DNA of 33,718 nucleotides from contig JAYMGJ010000633.1 of NCBI GenBank assembly GCA_037178675.1, positions 1 through 33,718 on the forward strand, read 5' to 3'. A program made the position numbers and the translations under genes. Origin of the DNA: Scleroderma bovista (taxonomy: Eukaryota; Basidiomycota; Agaricomycetes; Boletales; Sclerodermataceae). Below, in pieces: positions 22,200 to 32,379 of this stretch (position 1 is its first letter; every line of letters starts with the position of its first letter). The notes under the pieces are model-generated. The model did no database searches. It worked only from the letters and a program-made list of their open reading frames with translations, and was not told the DNA's origin.

Positions 22200-22753
22200 T
22201 CAGGGTGCCAACCCTTCTACCTGCAATTCATACAAGGTTATTCTACCAAAGAAATCGGAACTCTTCTCAAACCTGAGCTTCAGACACTGGATTCCGCCCG
22301 CGGCACCCTCAGGAAGTAGAAAAGCCTGCCGTCGGTTGACGTCTTCAGGATGGATGTGTGTCAATGTTGACCAGCTAGGGTCCTCAGAGGATATTGCAGT
22401 GTCGATACTACAATGCGTGCCGACGAAGCCCCCTTGGAATGTCAGGATTAGGCGCGTTGGGCATACTCGTTCTGGAAAAACTAGCTGGATGATCTGAGGG
22501 AGCCCCTGTATGCGAACATAAGTCAACTAAACAATTGCGATTATCTTTCGGAGACTCTGCTATTACCTGCTGAGATGTCCAACATGTCTCAGGGTTACCA
22601 TCGGTGAGATTTTTTTTGCCAGCTGTTTTATCCAGTGTCGAACTGACTCTACATCACGTCCGTTGTATGGTAAGCTGAGAAGCTGATTCAGATGGAGATC
22701 ACTGACTTGATTCTGGTATCCGATGTTACTAATGGCTTGTAAAGCTCTTCCAT
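22200..22753 (-). CDS. NR2C2AP (TRA16)-like small conserved protein (144 aa)
   Basis: Homologue of the small animal protein named nuclear receptor 2C2-associated protein, which is conserved far outside animals; its biochemical role in fungi is unknown. Exons: 22753-22707, 22648-22567, 22505-22200, total 435 nt (human protein about 139 aa). Recognisable stretches: KVSSTLDKTAGKKNLTDGNP, ETCWTSQQ, IQLVFPERVCPTRLILTFQG, the PEDVNRRQAF segment and SSDFFGRITLYELQVEG near the C-terminus. The fold expected from the family is a discoidin-like beta-sandwich. The start MEELYKPLV was chosen because it is the ATG nearest the conserved region; the frame stays open further upstream. It is head to head with the phosphatase gene, with only 76 bases between the start codons. 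Confidence 0.85.
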
Positions 22754-22829
22754 CGCCGTCCCGTTTTCTGTGTTAGACTGAGTCGGTAGAATTTCAGTAC
22801 CGTGGGAACTATTAGTCCTCCCAACGTCC
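22754..22829. promoter_or_regulatory. Very short bidirectional promoter
   Basis: Only 76 bases separate the start codons of the NR2C2AP-like gene (minus) and the tyrosine phosphatase gene (plus). Unless one gene starts further in, both promoters must overlap this gap or the opposing coding sequences. No sharp core-promoter motif was identified. Confidence 0.4.
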
Positions 22830-24107
22830 ATGCCATTTCCCCCCTCGAAACTCTGTTCTTTGTTTAGAACCACCACACCTCCCTCTGCAGTTATGATGCC
22901 ACCTGTACCTGTCACCATACCACCCACAGCTCCCTCTGCACTTCCGGAGTGGCTCGTCAAAGGTCGCTCAGAGGCATATATCTATGACGTTTTTGCCGCC
23001 TTATCTATCCGAGAGCGAGATCGCCATTATGCCCGCACAATGTCGCTAGGAGGCAGCACTAGTTGTCAGCTCGTCGGAGCTCTCCCTCGGGAGGATAATG
23101 AACACGACAGCTACTACTCCGCTGCAATTGGGGGGAATCTAGGCAACCAGTGGGCAAATCGGTATTCAAACATATGGCCCTATGACCGCACCCGTGTCAT
23201 CGTAGGGAGACAGGGGGGATGCACATCAGGGAGTAATGAGGGCGCAGGGCAGGGAAGGTACTTCAATGGGAATTGGGTGAAGGAGCTGTATGGGGAAAGA
23301 CTCTGGATTGCAACACAGGCGCCGCTTCGAGAGACAGCCCATTCTTTCCTCAGTATCATTGCCCGGCCTATCGCGGCATCGCCTCCCTCTTCCGGCATCG
23401 ACCTACTCGCCGGAAGTAGAATTCGTACTGTCGTACAGCTCACAGTCAACTTTGAAAACGGGCGCCAGAAAGCGAGCTCATATTTCCCCTCCGACGTGAA
23501 GCCGATGATGAGGATATTACCAGAACCGGACTGCAATGCGCCCGCTTTCAGAGTAGCTTTGTTGGAGCAGAAGATTATCAAGAAGGCTAACTGCATGCAG
23601 AGCAAGGTCTCCATCATCCCGGATGTCGCAAACCCTGGTGAACCTGTTGTGTTCACACATATGTTGTACATGGCCTGGCCAGATCAAGGCGTTCCGGAAC
23701 AAAAGGACCTGGCGTCTCTGCTACATTTCATCCGCCTTGTCGATTTCGTCAACCGGACGCCAACGGAATATTCTAATGACGAGCCTGGTCCTCCTTTGAT
23801 GGTGCATTGCTCTGCAGGTGTTGGCAGGACAGGAACGTTCATCACTCTGGTGTCGCTACTTCGTACTCTCGGCCTCCTATCCACTTCTTCTCAGCCAGCA
23901 CTTAAACCGATCCCTTCTGTCCGTGTCCCGCACTCACCGCTAGGTCCTTTACAAAAGGAGATACAGGATGATCCGGTTGCTCAAGAGATTGATAATCTAC
24001 GCGAGCAACGGCCGCGAATGGTGGAGAGAATTGAACAGATGCAGCTGATTTATGAGATCCTCGAATTGGCGATTTCTGAGAAATTAGCTTCGTTTGAGAT
24101 GTCATAA
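22830..24107 (+). CDS. Classical protein tyrosine phosphatase (425 aa, intronless)
   Basis: Dephosphorylates phosphotyrosine through a cysteine-phosphate intermediate. It is a single uninterrupted reading frame, unusual here because the other complete genes recognised in the window have introns. Motifs: NRYSNIWPYDRTRV at 110-123 (the usual KNRYxNILPYD motif), WIATQAP at 159-165, the WPD loop WPDQGVP at 283-289 with the acid Asp285, and the signature HCSAGVGRTG at 326-335 with the nucleophile Cys327 and Arg333. A Q-loop-like segment, REQRPRMVERIEQMQLIYEI, sits at 391-410. All catalytic residues are present. Compared with typical domains there are low-complexity insertions (around 125-143 and 350-380). 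Residues 1-40 are Pro-rich; MMPPVPVTI at residue 22 is an alternative start. Soluble, with no membrane segment. Close to yeast Ptp1/fission yeast Pyp-type enzymes; substrate unknown. Confidence 0.95.
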   Translation: MPFPPSKLCSLFRTTTPPSAVMMPPVPVTIPPTAPSALPEWLVKGRSEAYIYDVFAALSIRERDRHYARTMSLGGSTSCQLVGALPREDNEHDSYYSAAIGGNLGNQWANRYSNIWPYDRTRVIVGRQGGCTSGSNEGAGQGRYFNGNWVKELYGERLWIATQAPLRETAHSFLSIIARPIAASPPSSGIDLLAGSRIRTVVQLTVNFENGRQKASSYFPSDVKPMMRILPEPDCNAPAFRVALLEQKIIKKANCMQSKVSIIPDVANPGEPVVFTHMLYMAWPDQGVPEQKDLASLLHFIRLVDFVNRTPTEYSNDEPGPPLMVHCSAGVGRTGTFITLVSLLRTLGLLSTSSQPALKPIPSVRVPHSPLGPLQKEIQDDPVAQEIDNLREQRPRMVERIEQMQLIYEILELAISEKLASFEMS

Positions 24108-24387
24108 CGTTGGTTTTGGTTTAGATCAATCATCTACCCCTCTCGGGGGCCGTTAGCCTTTGACAAGTTCTATAATTGATAGGATACCAGACCACCTTCT
24201 GACATGCGTGCCGTTCATAGCCGTTGCATGGCCGCCGTGCCTTTGCCAATTGGCCAGATAGCATGACATCAGATTATTGATCACCCGCAGAATCGCAGCT
24301 TTTGATACTTTAGCTGGACGTTTGTGACCTGGCATGCTACACGCTTTCTCCCGCACATTGCGTCAGCTCACCTCGAGTGCGCTCAGG

Positions 24388-25698
24388 ATGAAATACCCTT
24401 CCAAGATCTACGCCATTGCCATCGCCAAGACTGGTGGCCCAGAGGTACTCGAAAAAATCGAAGTACCATTCCCGACCATTCGGCCTGATCACCTCGTCAT
24501 CAAGGTATGACACCACATGCACTCGCACTTTGTTAACGTGCTTTCATCATTTGACCAATACCATCGTATACAGGTTCACTATGCGGGCGTTAACTTTATC
24601 GACACTTACTATCGGTAAGGTTGGAATCTACTTTCGCTTGGGTGTTCCACCAACATCAACGCACTTCAGAGAGGGAATTTACCCTCTGGACAAGTTCCCT
24701 TTCCTTATCGGGGAAGAGAGTTCTGGGACTGTTGTCGGCCTTCCAACCGACACTGCCGTTCTGAATGATCCTGACTACCAGAAACGAGGGTACAAAGTGG
24801 GCTCCGTAGTGGCTGTGGTAGGCATCAGTGCACGGTAGACGGCACCATCTGCTAAACCGTTATTTTCAGCACTCTCTAGGTTCTCAAGCGGAATTCATTT
24901 CTGTACCATGGAGGACGGTGTATCCTGCACCCGAAAATACACCTCCAATCATGGCTGCCGCTTCTCTGATCCAGGGAGTGACAGCTATTTCGTTTATGGA
25001 GGAAGCCTATAACGTCCAGAAGGACGATATTATCCTCATTCACACCATCGCCGGTGGATTGGGCATGATGATGTGCCAGTTTGCCAAGTCCCGCGGAGCA
25101 GTCGTCATTGGAACCACGTCGACAAAGGAGAAGGCCGATTTTGCCAAGAAGAACGGTGCGGACCACGTTATCCTATATAAGGAGGAGGATACTGTCGCAA
25201 GAGTATTGGATCTCACCAATGGTGAAGGCGTCCATGCGATTTTCGATGGCGTCGGTAAAGACACGTTCGATTTCCCATTTGACGTAGGCTTGCGTATTTT
25301 GATTCTATCCTTCACAGTTTCGAGTCCGACTTCCGCATGATAAGGAGAAAGGGAACGCTTGTTTCTGTCGGGAATGCGTCAGGACCTGTTCCCCCTTTCC
25401 CCCCTCTCAAGCTTAGGGATAAAAATGTCAAATTACTTCGACCAACGTTTGTCTTTGCTCAGTGGAATTCCACAAGGATTATTTCTGAATAAGCCGTTTC
25501 AGGATGGCCAATTACGCCTACACACCAAGCGAGGTCTTGTATTATGCAAATGCGCTTTTCACCCACCTGTCAAACGGGACGCTGAAGCCCCACATACACA
25601 AGGAGTACCCCTTCACGCCAGAAGGCGTCCGGAATGCCCAGACTGATCTAACGGGTGGAAAAACTACCGGGAAATTGGTGATTAAAATCAGTGACTGA
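24388..25698 (+). CDS. Zeta-crystallin-like NADPH:quinone oxidoreductase (341 aa)
   Basis: Medium-chain dehydrogenase/reductase family member that reduces quinones with NADPH (yeast Zta1, bacterial QOR). Exons: 24388-24504, 24574-24614, 24670-24817, 24870-25264, 25318-25446, 25503-25698, total 1026 nt. N-terminus KIYAIAIAKTGGPEVLEKIE; VHYAGVNFIDTYYR and YPLDKFPFLIGEESSGTVVG are typical QOR segments and carry no zinc ligands. The nucleotide-binding glycine motif is HTIAGGLGMMMCQFAK (about 160-175; usual family form AAAGGVG). GEGVHAIFDGVGKDTFESDF and RRKGTLVSVGNASGPVPPF follow across an intron, and the end DLTGGKTTGKLVIKI is near-invariant in the family. The Ile in place of the second Ala of the glycine motif is mildly unusual. 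Cytosolic; role probably in oxidative stress defence. Confidence 0.95.
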
Positions 25699-26040
25699 AC
25701 GGAGTGCATGTAAATGTGGCATACACAGTCGAACAAGAAGTTTTACTTTCCTGTACTTGTTTTTCCTCTTTCCGTGGTTCAGTGTCAGTTGCTATTTGTT
25801 TGTTTTCACCTCCACTTCCTAGTCTATTTATGGCAGGTGTTGTAGTTCCTGCTCATCCAAATCGCAGATGCCACCTTGTTTTTTGTCGGTTCGTTGCCAC
25901 GAAGAATGTGTGGTTGCATCGAAATACGAAAGAGAAACAAGGTGGTATGCCTTGTAAATTCTTCGTGGATAAACTTCAAGGTTCTGAAACCTGTAAAATA
26001 ACCGCCACTACATTCTTTTGGGTGTACATTTCCTCGCCCA
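25699..26040. other. Intergenic stretch, QOR terminator to F-box start
   Basis: 342 bases between two co-oriented genes. It carries T-rich sequence after the QOR stop and, at 25871-25968, two interleaved perfect inverted repeats (separate entry), lying about 70-170 bases before the F-box start codon and therefore possibly in its 5' UTR. No gene is seen. Confidence 0.5.
25871..25968. repeat. Two interleaved perfect 11-bp inverted repeats
   Basis: Motif A, CCACCTTGTTT, at 25871-25881 has its exact reverse complement at 25935-25945. Motif B, CCACGAAGAAT, at 25897-25907 has its exact reverse complement at 25958-25968. The order is A, B, A', B', so the stems cross: an RNA copy could form an H-type pseudoknot, or each pair could be a binding-site dyad. 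The core of motif A recurs at 28286-28295 and, reversed, at 28815-28825, on the other side of the F-box gene. Confidence 0.7.
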
Positions 26041-28197
26041 ATGGCCTCTCGTTTTTGGTCTCTTTGCACTGACCAGTCATTACCAGACTTCAAGCAGACT
26101 CGCACCCAAGAGTCTTGGGAGGCGCGCGTAAATTTGAAGGGTCCACCATCTTTGAACGCGCTTTCGGATGATATTTTGGTCGAAGTTTTTAGTTTCTTGG
26201 ACGTCGAGGATATCCTCTCCTTGCGATCCGTAAGTACTTATACGTGCTTCGAGTCTGTCGGCTGCATTGATTCTATGTAGGTCAGCAAGTTATACTACAA
26301 CCTGACCCATCAAGGCATCATATGGAAACGCTTCCTCAGGAGGATTGGACCCAACGCCCCACAACTTCCGCCCTCGTTCCGCTACTCGCCTCAATTCCTT
26401 ACCTCCTTTGAAGCAGAGAGGCTCGTGACGAGGGCCATTACGCTTGATATGAATTGGGTGTCCCCAAGGCCATGGCCTCTTTTCCGAAGTTCTTTCCTAG
26501 CACATCGTCTAATCCAGTCAATGGTCGTTCTCCCTGGGGGAAAGTACATGGTAGCCTCGGTGTGCAATTGGGCGAAGAACCTTTACTCTCTGTGCGTCTA
26601 TGCACTCGACCATCGCGTTTGGGGTATCGTTCCCCTAGCAGAGACCCCTGTCAAGCAAAAAGCATACAATCTTAGAGCCAAGTATATGACAATCGATAGC
26701 AAACCGAGCATCGTCATTGCATATGTGCGCCGCAAAAAGTCCGATCGCTCCAAAGGCCCAAAGTATGGTGTATTTGTCCACTTAGCAAGCGTTGCCAACT
26801 GCTAATGAAGAGATTATAGCGGTTGCAACATAGATCCTTCAATTTACAACGAGTTCCGGAATAACCCAAGACTGAAGATAGACCCACCTGTACCTTTCCA
26901 ATACGTGTGTTCTTGTGTGCAAATCTCTCTAGATGCTCTCGATGCTTTGGCAGACCCTCGGCTCGATCCCGGCTCTCACGAATTTTTTGAATTCGCTGGA
27001 TCGCAACCACCTCCATTCCGTTTGTTATCTGACATGCGCAGCTCGTCGGAGTTTGGAGCCGTAGACTTGGCCAATATTGGTGACATTCCAACCTTGGCGG
27101 TCGTAAAAGGCTCCGAAACTGTAGTTTTCAAGCAATTGACAGCAAAGGGCATAGTCACCACAATGAATTGTGCACGTGAGGAAACACACTCTTCTTATGT
27201 GAGTAGTTCAGACGTAACGGGAGTTAACACTCAAGAATCCGCGGATAGGTGTATCACATATGCAATATCCGCGTTTTACCTCATCAAGGAGAAATTCTTG
27301 TGACCCGAACCGTAACAGATATGACACCAGTTGTTACGAGTGACCCTAGACAGCCTCCCGTGACGCCCCCAGGACTCCTTACCTTGGCAATGTTCGCGAT
27401 ACCGCCCCCTGGTGACAACGAGACCCCAAGTCACATGTCCATCTCCCTCGTCTCGTTTCTCGCAGATGACGCGGAAGACATTCAAATAAGCGATCCATCC
27501 GACTATGATGTTATGAGTGGAAAATCGTCTTCTGATCCTGTCTCTGCTCCTCCTATTAACGTCTTCTATCGCAAGTCGGGAGGTCGACTACGATATATCG
27601 CGATTAAGGCGATTCCCATGCCCCCCTGGTTCCTTGAAAAAGGGCAACCGCAGAGGCCGTTTTATTCTGTCGAGGACGTCTTCGCTGACGATGATCACTC
27701 ACTTTTACACGAAGAGTACGGCTGGCACGATGCAAACCGGCTTTTCGTTTGCCCCGGTTCCCACCGTTCGCTTGTATATGGCATATCATACGAGAATCGT
27801 ACCGATACTCTGGGCATCCGCAGCATATATAGCCACATTGGTGACCCAGACTTACTCAATGAGTACAGCCTGAGAAGACACGAACTTTTGCAGAGTGTTC
27901 TACGGGAAGAATACGAACACCGGTCCGACGTTATGGCAAAGTTTGACCTGTGCCCAGACCTTTACGACCACCTTAGAGGAGGTGTAAAGGCGATAACATG
28001 GGATGAGAGCATTGGGCGGATTTTTTATGTAAAGCCAAATGACAGCTACATTCATGTCGTTGACCTTGCATACGCTCCGTCACAAAGTGAGTGGTGCGAG
28101 ATTCTTTGGAGATGGTAATCTGATATGCTGTGGCTCAGCTGTAGATGGGCAGAGACGCCCGCTCCCACTTGCTGATGAACGCATGCTTGAATTGTGA
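26041..28197 (+). CDS. F-box protein (648 aa)
   Basis: Probable substrate receptor of an SCF ubiquitin ligase, binding Skp1 through its F-box. Exons: 26041-26229, 26281-26762, 26820-27198, 27249-28086, 28139-28197, total 1947 nt. The F-box lies at about residues 35-85: PPSLNALSDDILVEVFSFLD, EDILSLRSVSKLYYNL and IIWKRFLRR, split by the first intron. The rest (residues 100-648) resembles the beta-propeller-like or unassigned C-terminal regions of the many basidiomycete F-box proteins, for example SMVVLPGGKYMVASVCNWAK and RLFVCPGSHRSLVYGISYEN; I recognise no named domain. The last exon (VDGQRRPLPLADERML) is found by removing an intron at 28087-28138; reading on would end in the intron. The substrate is unknown. 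Confidence 0.87.
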
Positions 28198-29182
28198 TGC
28201 ATGTTATGATGGACTTGCGATGTTCTGTAATATATTGTTATGTAACTCCGTGCGTTTCAATTGCTTTGCTTTCACTCGCTGTGATCACCTTGTTTACAAG
28301 GTCACTACCACTGGAAATGCCACGTGGATGGTACGATTTTTGAACACCCACGAGGGTGTTGCTTTTTGTACGCCGTTTCAAAGAACGTTCAATTCCCGTT
28401 GCCATTGCGTTGAAACCGAGTAAATATTGTTCTGTATGATGGCTGTATCTAACGCTGCCAACCATTTACTTTCCTGTCGCAAATGTTTACTTGGGTGTTG
28501 TGTTAATAACCTGTCATCAAAGTCCCGCAAGAGTTCGTCCTCGGTTGCGCGATAAGGCAACATATAGTAGGTTGGAGGGCGCGAGTTCAAACGTTGGAGC
28601 CTGAGGCCCGAGGATTGGAGTTGTTGGAGTTGTCATCGTCGTGGTGGCTGTGGTCGAAGTTGTGGTTGTAGCCATGATCAATAGTCTGAACACATAATGT
28701 GCACAGGGCATCATGGGCAATTGTTACGTCCTTGAGACTATGTAAGGACATATGGTGCCATCAGACTTCGAAGTGTCTTGAAGGTTGAGGACGGGAGAAA
28801 CCAACCTACATTGTAAACAAGGTGGCTGCCGACGCAAGCTCGGCCGTATTGATTTTTCATGCTCGTTGGTATCTACGCTGAACAATAGGATATGAAAACA
28901 AGAAGGATAACTTACAACAATCATCGAGCTAGTACAGTACTACATTCAGACTTGATGTGAGGTATACGGTCGAAACTACTGCAGAGTGATTACTAGTCGA
29001 AGGTAACTGGACCCAACTGCGCTGGCGAGGGAGGTCATGCAAAGCGAAAACAAAGGTAAAACTTCCTTACGGACAGAAATTAGATTGAAAGAAGGGACAA
29101 GGGGTACGTGTAAGGTTAAAATGACTACGGTGGACCGATCTACTCACAGCATAGAGCAAATGCAGGAACAATGGCCGCTCAA
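28198..29182. other. Intergenic stretch, F-box terminator to ubiquitin protease terminator
   Basis: About 1 kb between convergent genes. It contains hairpins near 28287-28302 (ACCTTG/CAAGGT) and 28343-28360 (AACACCC/GGGTGTT, four-base loop) within the likely F-box 3' UTR, a small minus-strand reading frame at 28587-28751 (separate entry), and AT-rich sequence to the ubiquitin protease stop. No RNA gene was recognised. Confidence 0.4.
28587..28751 (-). CDS. Possible 54-aa His/Asp/Asn-rich small protein
   Basis: An ATG-to-stop frame reading MSLHSLKDVTIAHDALCTLC, then a segment rich in His, Asp and Asn (NHNFDHSHHDDDNSNNSN) to the stop. The CxxC and the His/Asp cluster could bind metal. Most of the His, Asp and Asn codons end in C, as in real genes of this window, whereas the overlapping frame at 28517-28720 (Thr-rich, starting MATTTTSTTA) has no such bias. 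The frame may extend upstream through introns. Short length and low complexity keep this speculative. Confidence 0.2.
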   Translation of the reverse strand: MSLHSLKDVTIAHDALCTLCVQTIDHGYNHNFDHSHHDDDNSNNSNPRASGSNV

Positions 29183-32100
29183 TCATATGGCTAGAGGTCT
29201 ATGGTTGAGGATGGGTGGCGATGGAAGTGTGCGACCATTTGGAGATGTCGGCAGTGGTTCGTGGTCACCCTCCCGTTCCTTGTCTTTCGACCTGTCCTTC
29301 TTACCGAATCCCAGCATCGGTGCCGATAAGCTAAGTTTACGCGTCGCTCGACGTATGCTTGTGCTGGCCATGCTCGCTGCATTTGATGCGCTAGCTAGTG
29401 ACGGAACATTAAGCCCGTGCGCTGACTTCGGTCGTCCAGTGATGCCGGATTTCCCTGTTTTCCCTGTTCTTGGACTTGATATACCACTAAACAAACCAGC
29501 ACCGCCGTTCATCTGGTGCACTGTTTGGCCATTGGTAACAGGCATCAAATGAGCAGATCCGTTCAATAACCGCGATGGAGATGCATCAGCGCCAACTGGA
29601 CCTGAAGACGTAGCGGGGCGGGAAGGTACGTTGTGTGACAATGGAGATTCCGGATCTCTGTAGTGACGCCGCTGTGGATATACAAGATCTGAACTACCCC
29701 GCGAGAATGATGACGGTGGAGCCTGCGAAACCTTAGAGACATGTGGGGAACCAGGTATAGGGGGCAAAGCTCGTGAGTACCGATCTGAGGAGTGGGATGA
29801 CGAAGTGGCTGTCCGGACAGAATGGGTAGTAGATAAAGGCGAGAATGCTTCCCTGTGAGACGAAGAGTGTAATTTACCCGATGCCGTGGAGGGTCGGCCA
29901 AAGTTTAATCGCGATGTAACGTTCATCGCAAGCGGCTCCGTTAAACCGCGACTATCCTTCGCTGGTGAAAGCACAGCAGGCTGTGCTGGAACTGTCCCGA
30001 GGATATCAATCGGCAAAGGAGGTTGCTCTGTGGCCGTTTCCGACTTTGGCCGCAGCTTATCAGTACTCTTGAGACTTTTCCTACGAAACCAGCTTGGGAT
30101 TCTCTTCTCTTCTTTCTCTTTCCCGCCGCCGTTGGTGAGAGGTGGATCATGTGAAGCTGGGTCTTCCTTGGGGAAGGCCAAGGGGGAGGTGATAGGATTA
30201 CCAGGAGAGTTGGGCTTTTCTTCTGTAACTTTGGATTGTGCTATCGTTCGCGCTGGGCGTAGCAAGCCGCTCTTTTTCGGAGATAAAGGTGCCGCGGATG
30301 TACTAGAACAAGTAGCTAATGCACGGGTTGAAGACAATGGAGATCCTAAACTGAGTTTCAAGACCTGGGATGGAGACTTGCGAGGCGATTTGGGGGTACT
30401 CGAAAGGGAAGGATCCTGGGGTATTATGGGTGGAATGGATGGCTGCGGAGAGATAGATGGAACCGCTGGACTACGTGGTTCGCAGTCAAGGCCGGGGGGC
30501 AGTGGGGGAAGGGTTTGCGAGGTGGAAGCAGGGGAGTCTGACATAGAATACTGGGGCGGCTCTGTATTATGGTTAACCACGACAGGCTGTGGACTTGGCG
30601 GTCGGAGACCTAGAGCAGTCGGATCGAGGTCTGCAGCTTGGTAATAAAGTACATAGGCCGAGCCAGAGTTTGACTCGCCAAAATACTTGGGAATATCGCT
30701 CTCCTTGATCACGTCCACGGTTTCGTCATCAAATACTAGCCATGTACCCATCGTTTTGACAATGCTGATGTAGTGTCCATGATTTGGTCCGCTAAACGTG
30801 TCACAGGGCACGCGTGAGTTACGGCATCAGGCGAGCCAATAGAAACAGCGAAAGGCGTCATGCACGTACTTTCCGATATGGACCACTATGGCGAATAGTT
30901 GATACAATCGATCGGGATTGGAAACACCATCGACTGTGTTGAATAGGCGAAGTTCAAGCGGAAATGCGACACGATAGGTCAACTTGATGTATCTCTGCAC
31001 CTCTTCCTGATATTTGAAGCGCTTCAGATGAAGTGCGAGCACGTTTGGTAGTTGCTTTATTTTCATCCTGCGTCAGATTCATGAGCGTAGGTTACGGATG
31101 TGACATTAGTCACACTAACCGCTTCTCAGCCTCTTGCAGGTCGCAGCACGCATCGCAGAAGAACTTATTCTTCTGACAAAGCATTTCGCTGGCACTGAAC
31201 TGGCGAAGACATGCTGTGACACTTGAGTTTTGCTCGATATCTATGGATAGGTCTAGAAATGATTCGTCCCGAGAAGATACCTAGGAGTAACATGTAATAA
31301 TGCCAAGAAAGTGTAAAATCTGACTTACATTCTCGCATGTGAGACACCGAGTTTCGCTTGTTAAGACACCCTCGAATATCTGATGAATGAACGTGCTTCC
31401 TGAGGGACGAAATGCTGAGCTTGAACTACCAGCAATCATACTCTGAGAGGCATCTGACGAAGAGTTGACTGATCGAGACACTGTTAGACATATCAATGTG
31501 GTCAGGTTGAGAGGGTGTGCAGATCCTTTCACGTACAATCCTCAGCGGAAGTTAGTTGATGCTTCTTCTCCTCTTGTATCTCCTCTACGATCTTGTTGAG
31601 AAGGTAATTGAGGAATTCGTGGGCATCTTGATGCATTGTATTCCTGAAAGCCTCGTTTAATTCCCTGAGCCTTTCGATAAACACACGGGGTGCCACCGTT
31701 CCCTTTTCAGCTGGGTGCTGTGAGATGTAAACATACAAGGAGCGGAGGGCAGAGAAGAGGCTGCGTGGCGAGGAAGGGACAGGTGGTGTTGGTGTCTGTG
31801 GCACGCCATTGGGACTGGATACATCGATGGTCGGTTTGCGCTCGTGTTTGCGACGGGCGGGAGTGGAAATATTGGTTGATGTGGAATTAGCGGTGTTGGT
31901 AGGCTGCGGTGCGAATGCTTGGCGGAGAGATCCGTATGGATCCGTATGTTGTATGACGAGGTCTCGAAATGGTCTACAAAAATACAATGCCTGAAGTACG
32001 GAGTTGGCGTAACTTGAGGGATCAAGGGGTTAGGGTGCAAGGAAGAACTGACAGCGCAGCAACTCACCAGGTGTTGCCAAACTATGGAGGCGAGAAGGAT

Positions 32101-32379
32101 GAGCAGACTAAACCCAGCAGTGAATTAGAAACGTACATTCTCGAGACCGAACTGCTTTCCATCCGCGGAAAGTGTCGGAAGAGGAGGTGGAGGAAGTTGG
32201 CTGTCCTGGGTTGCAGGAACCTGTTGAGTGAATGGGTTCCACTTCCCTTTCGCCATACCTGTCTCGGCGAGCACCTGAGGACAGATTAATGCGGACTGGA
32301 CGGGGGCAGTGGATAGAGATTCGTGCTGGTACGGAACGTAGTAGTAGTTTAGGGTATACGGGACATGCTCAACCTTCAT
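29183..32379 (-). CDS. Ubiquitin carboxyl-terminal hydrolase, Ubp9/Ubp13 (USP12/46) type (about 950 aa)
   Basis: USP-family deubiquitinase. Exons: 32379-32137, 32081-32068, 32012-31537, 31480-31329, 31280-31120, 31067-30870, 30791-29183, total 2853 nt. The Cys box [20 protein letters not shown] (Cys about residue 86) is assembled from three exons, one only 14 nt. [19 protein letters not shown] is the QDAHEFL box; [11 protein letters not shown] and [15 protein letters not shown] form the zinc-ribbon CxxC pairs; [17 protein letters not shown] is the KRF box; [12 protein letters not shown] carries the catalytic His (about 421) and WLVFDDETV the Asp box. A Ser/Pro-rich insert splits the domain (about 120-175). 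Residues about 480-950 are a long disordered Ser/Pro tail. The start is uncertain: ATG at 32460 is in frame, and 32373-32275 could be a further, frame-neutral intron. Confidence 0.94.

Noticed and set aside
23180..23671. A 163-residue minus-strand open frame
   Set aside because: Fully antisense to the phosphatase coding sequence, whose catalytic motifs are intact in the other strand.
29886..30644. A 252-residue open frame on the plus strand
   Set aside because: It lies antisense to the Ser/Pro-rich last exon of the ubiquitin protease; Gly/Ser/Arg-rich content and no domain are what a complement of Pro/Ser codons gives.
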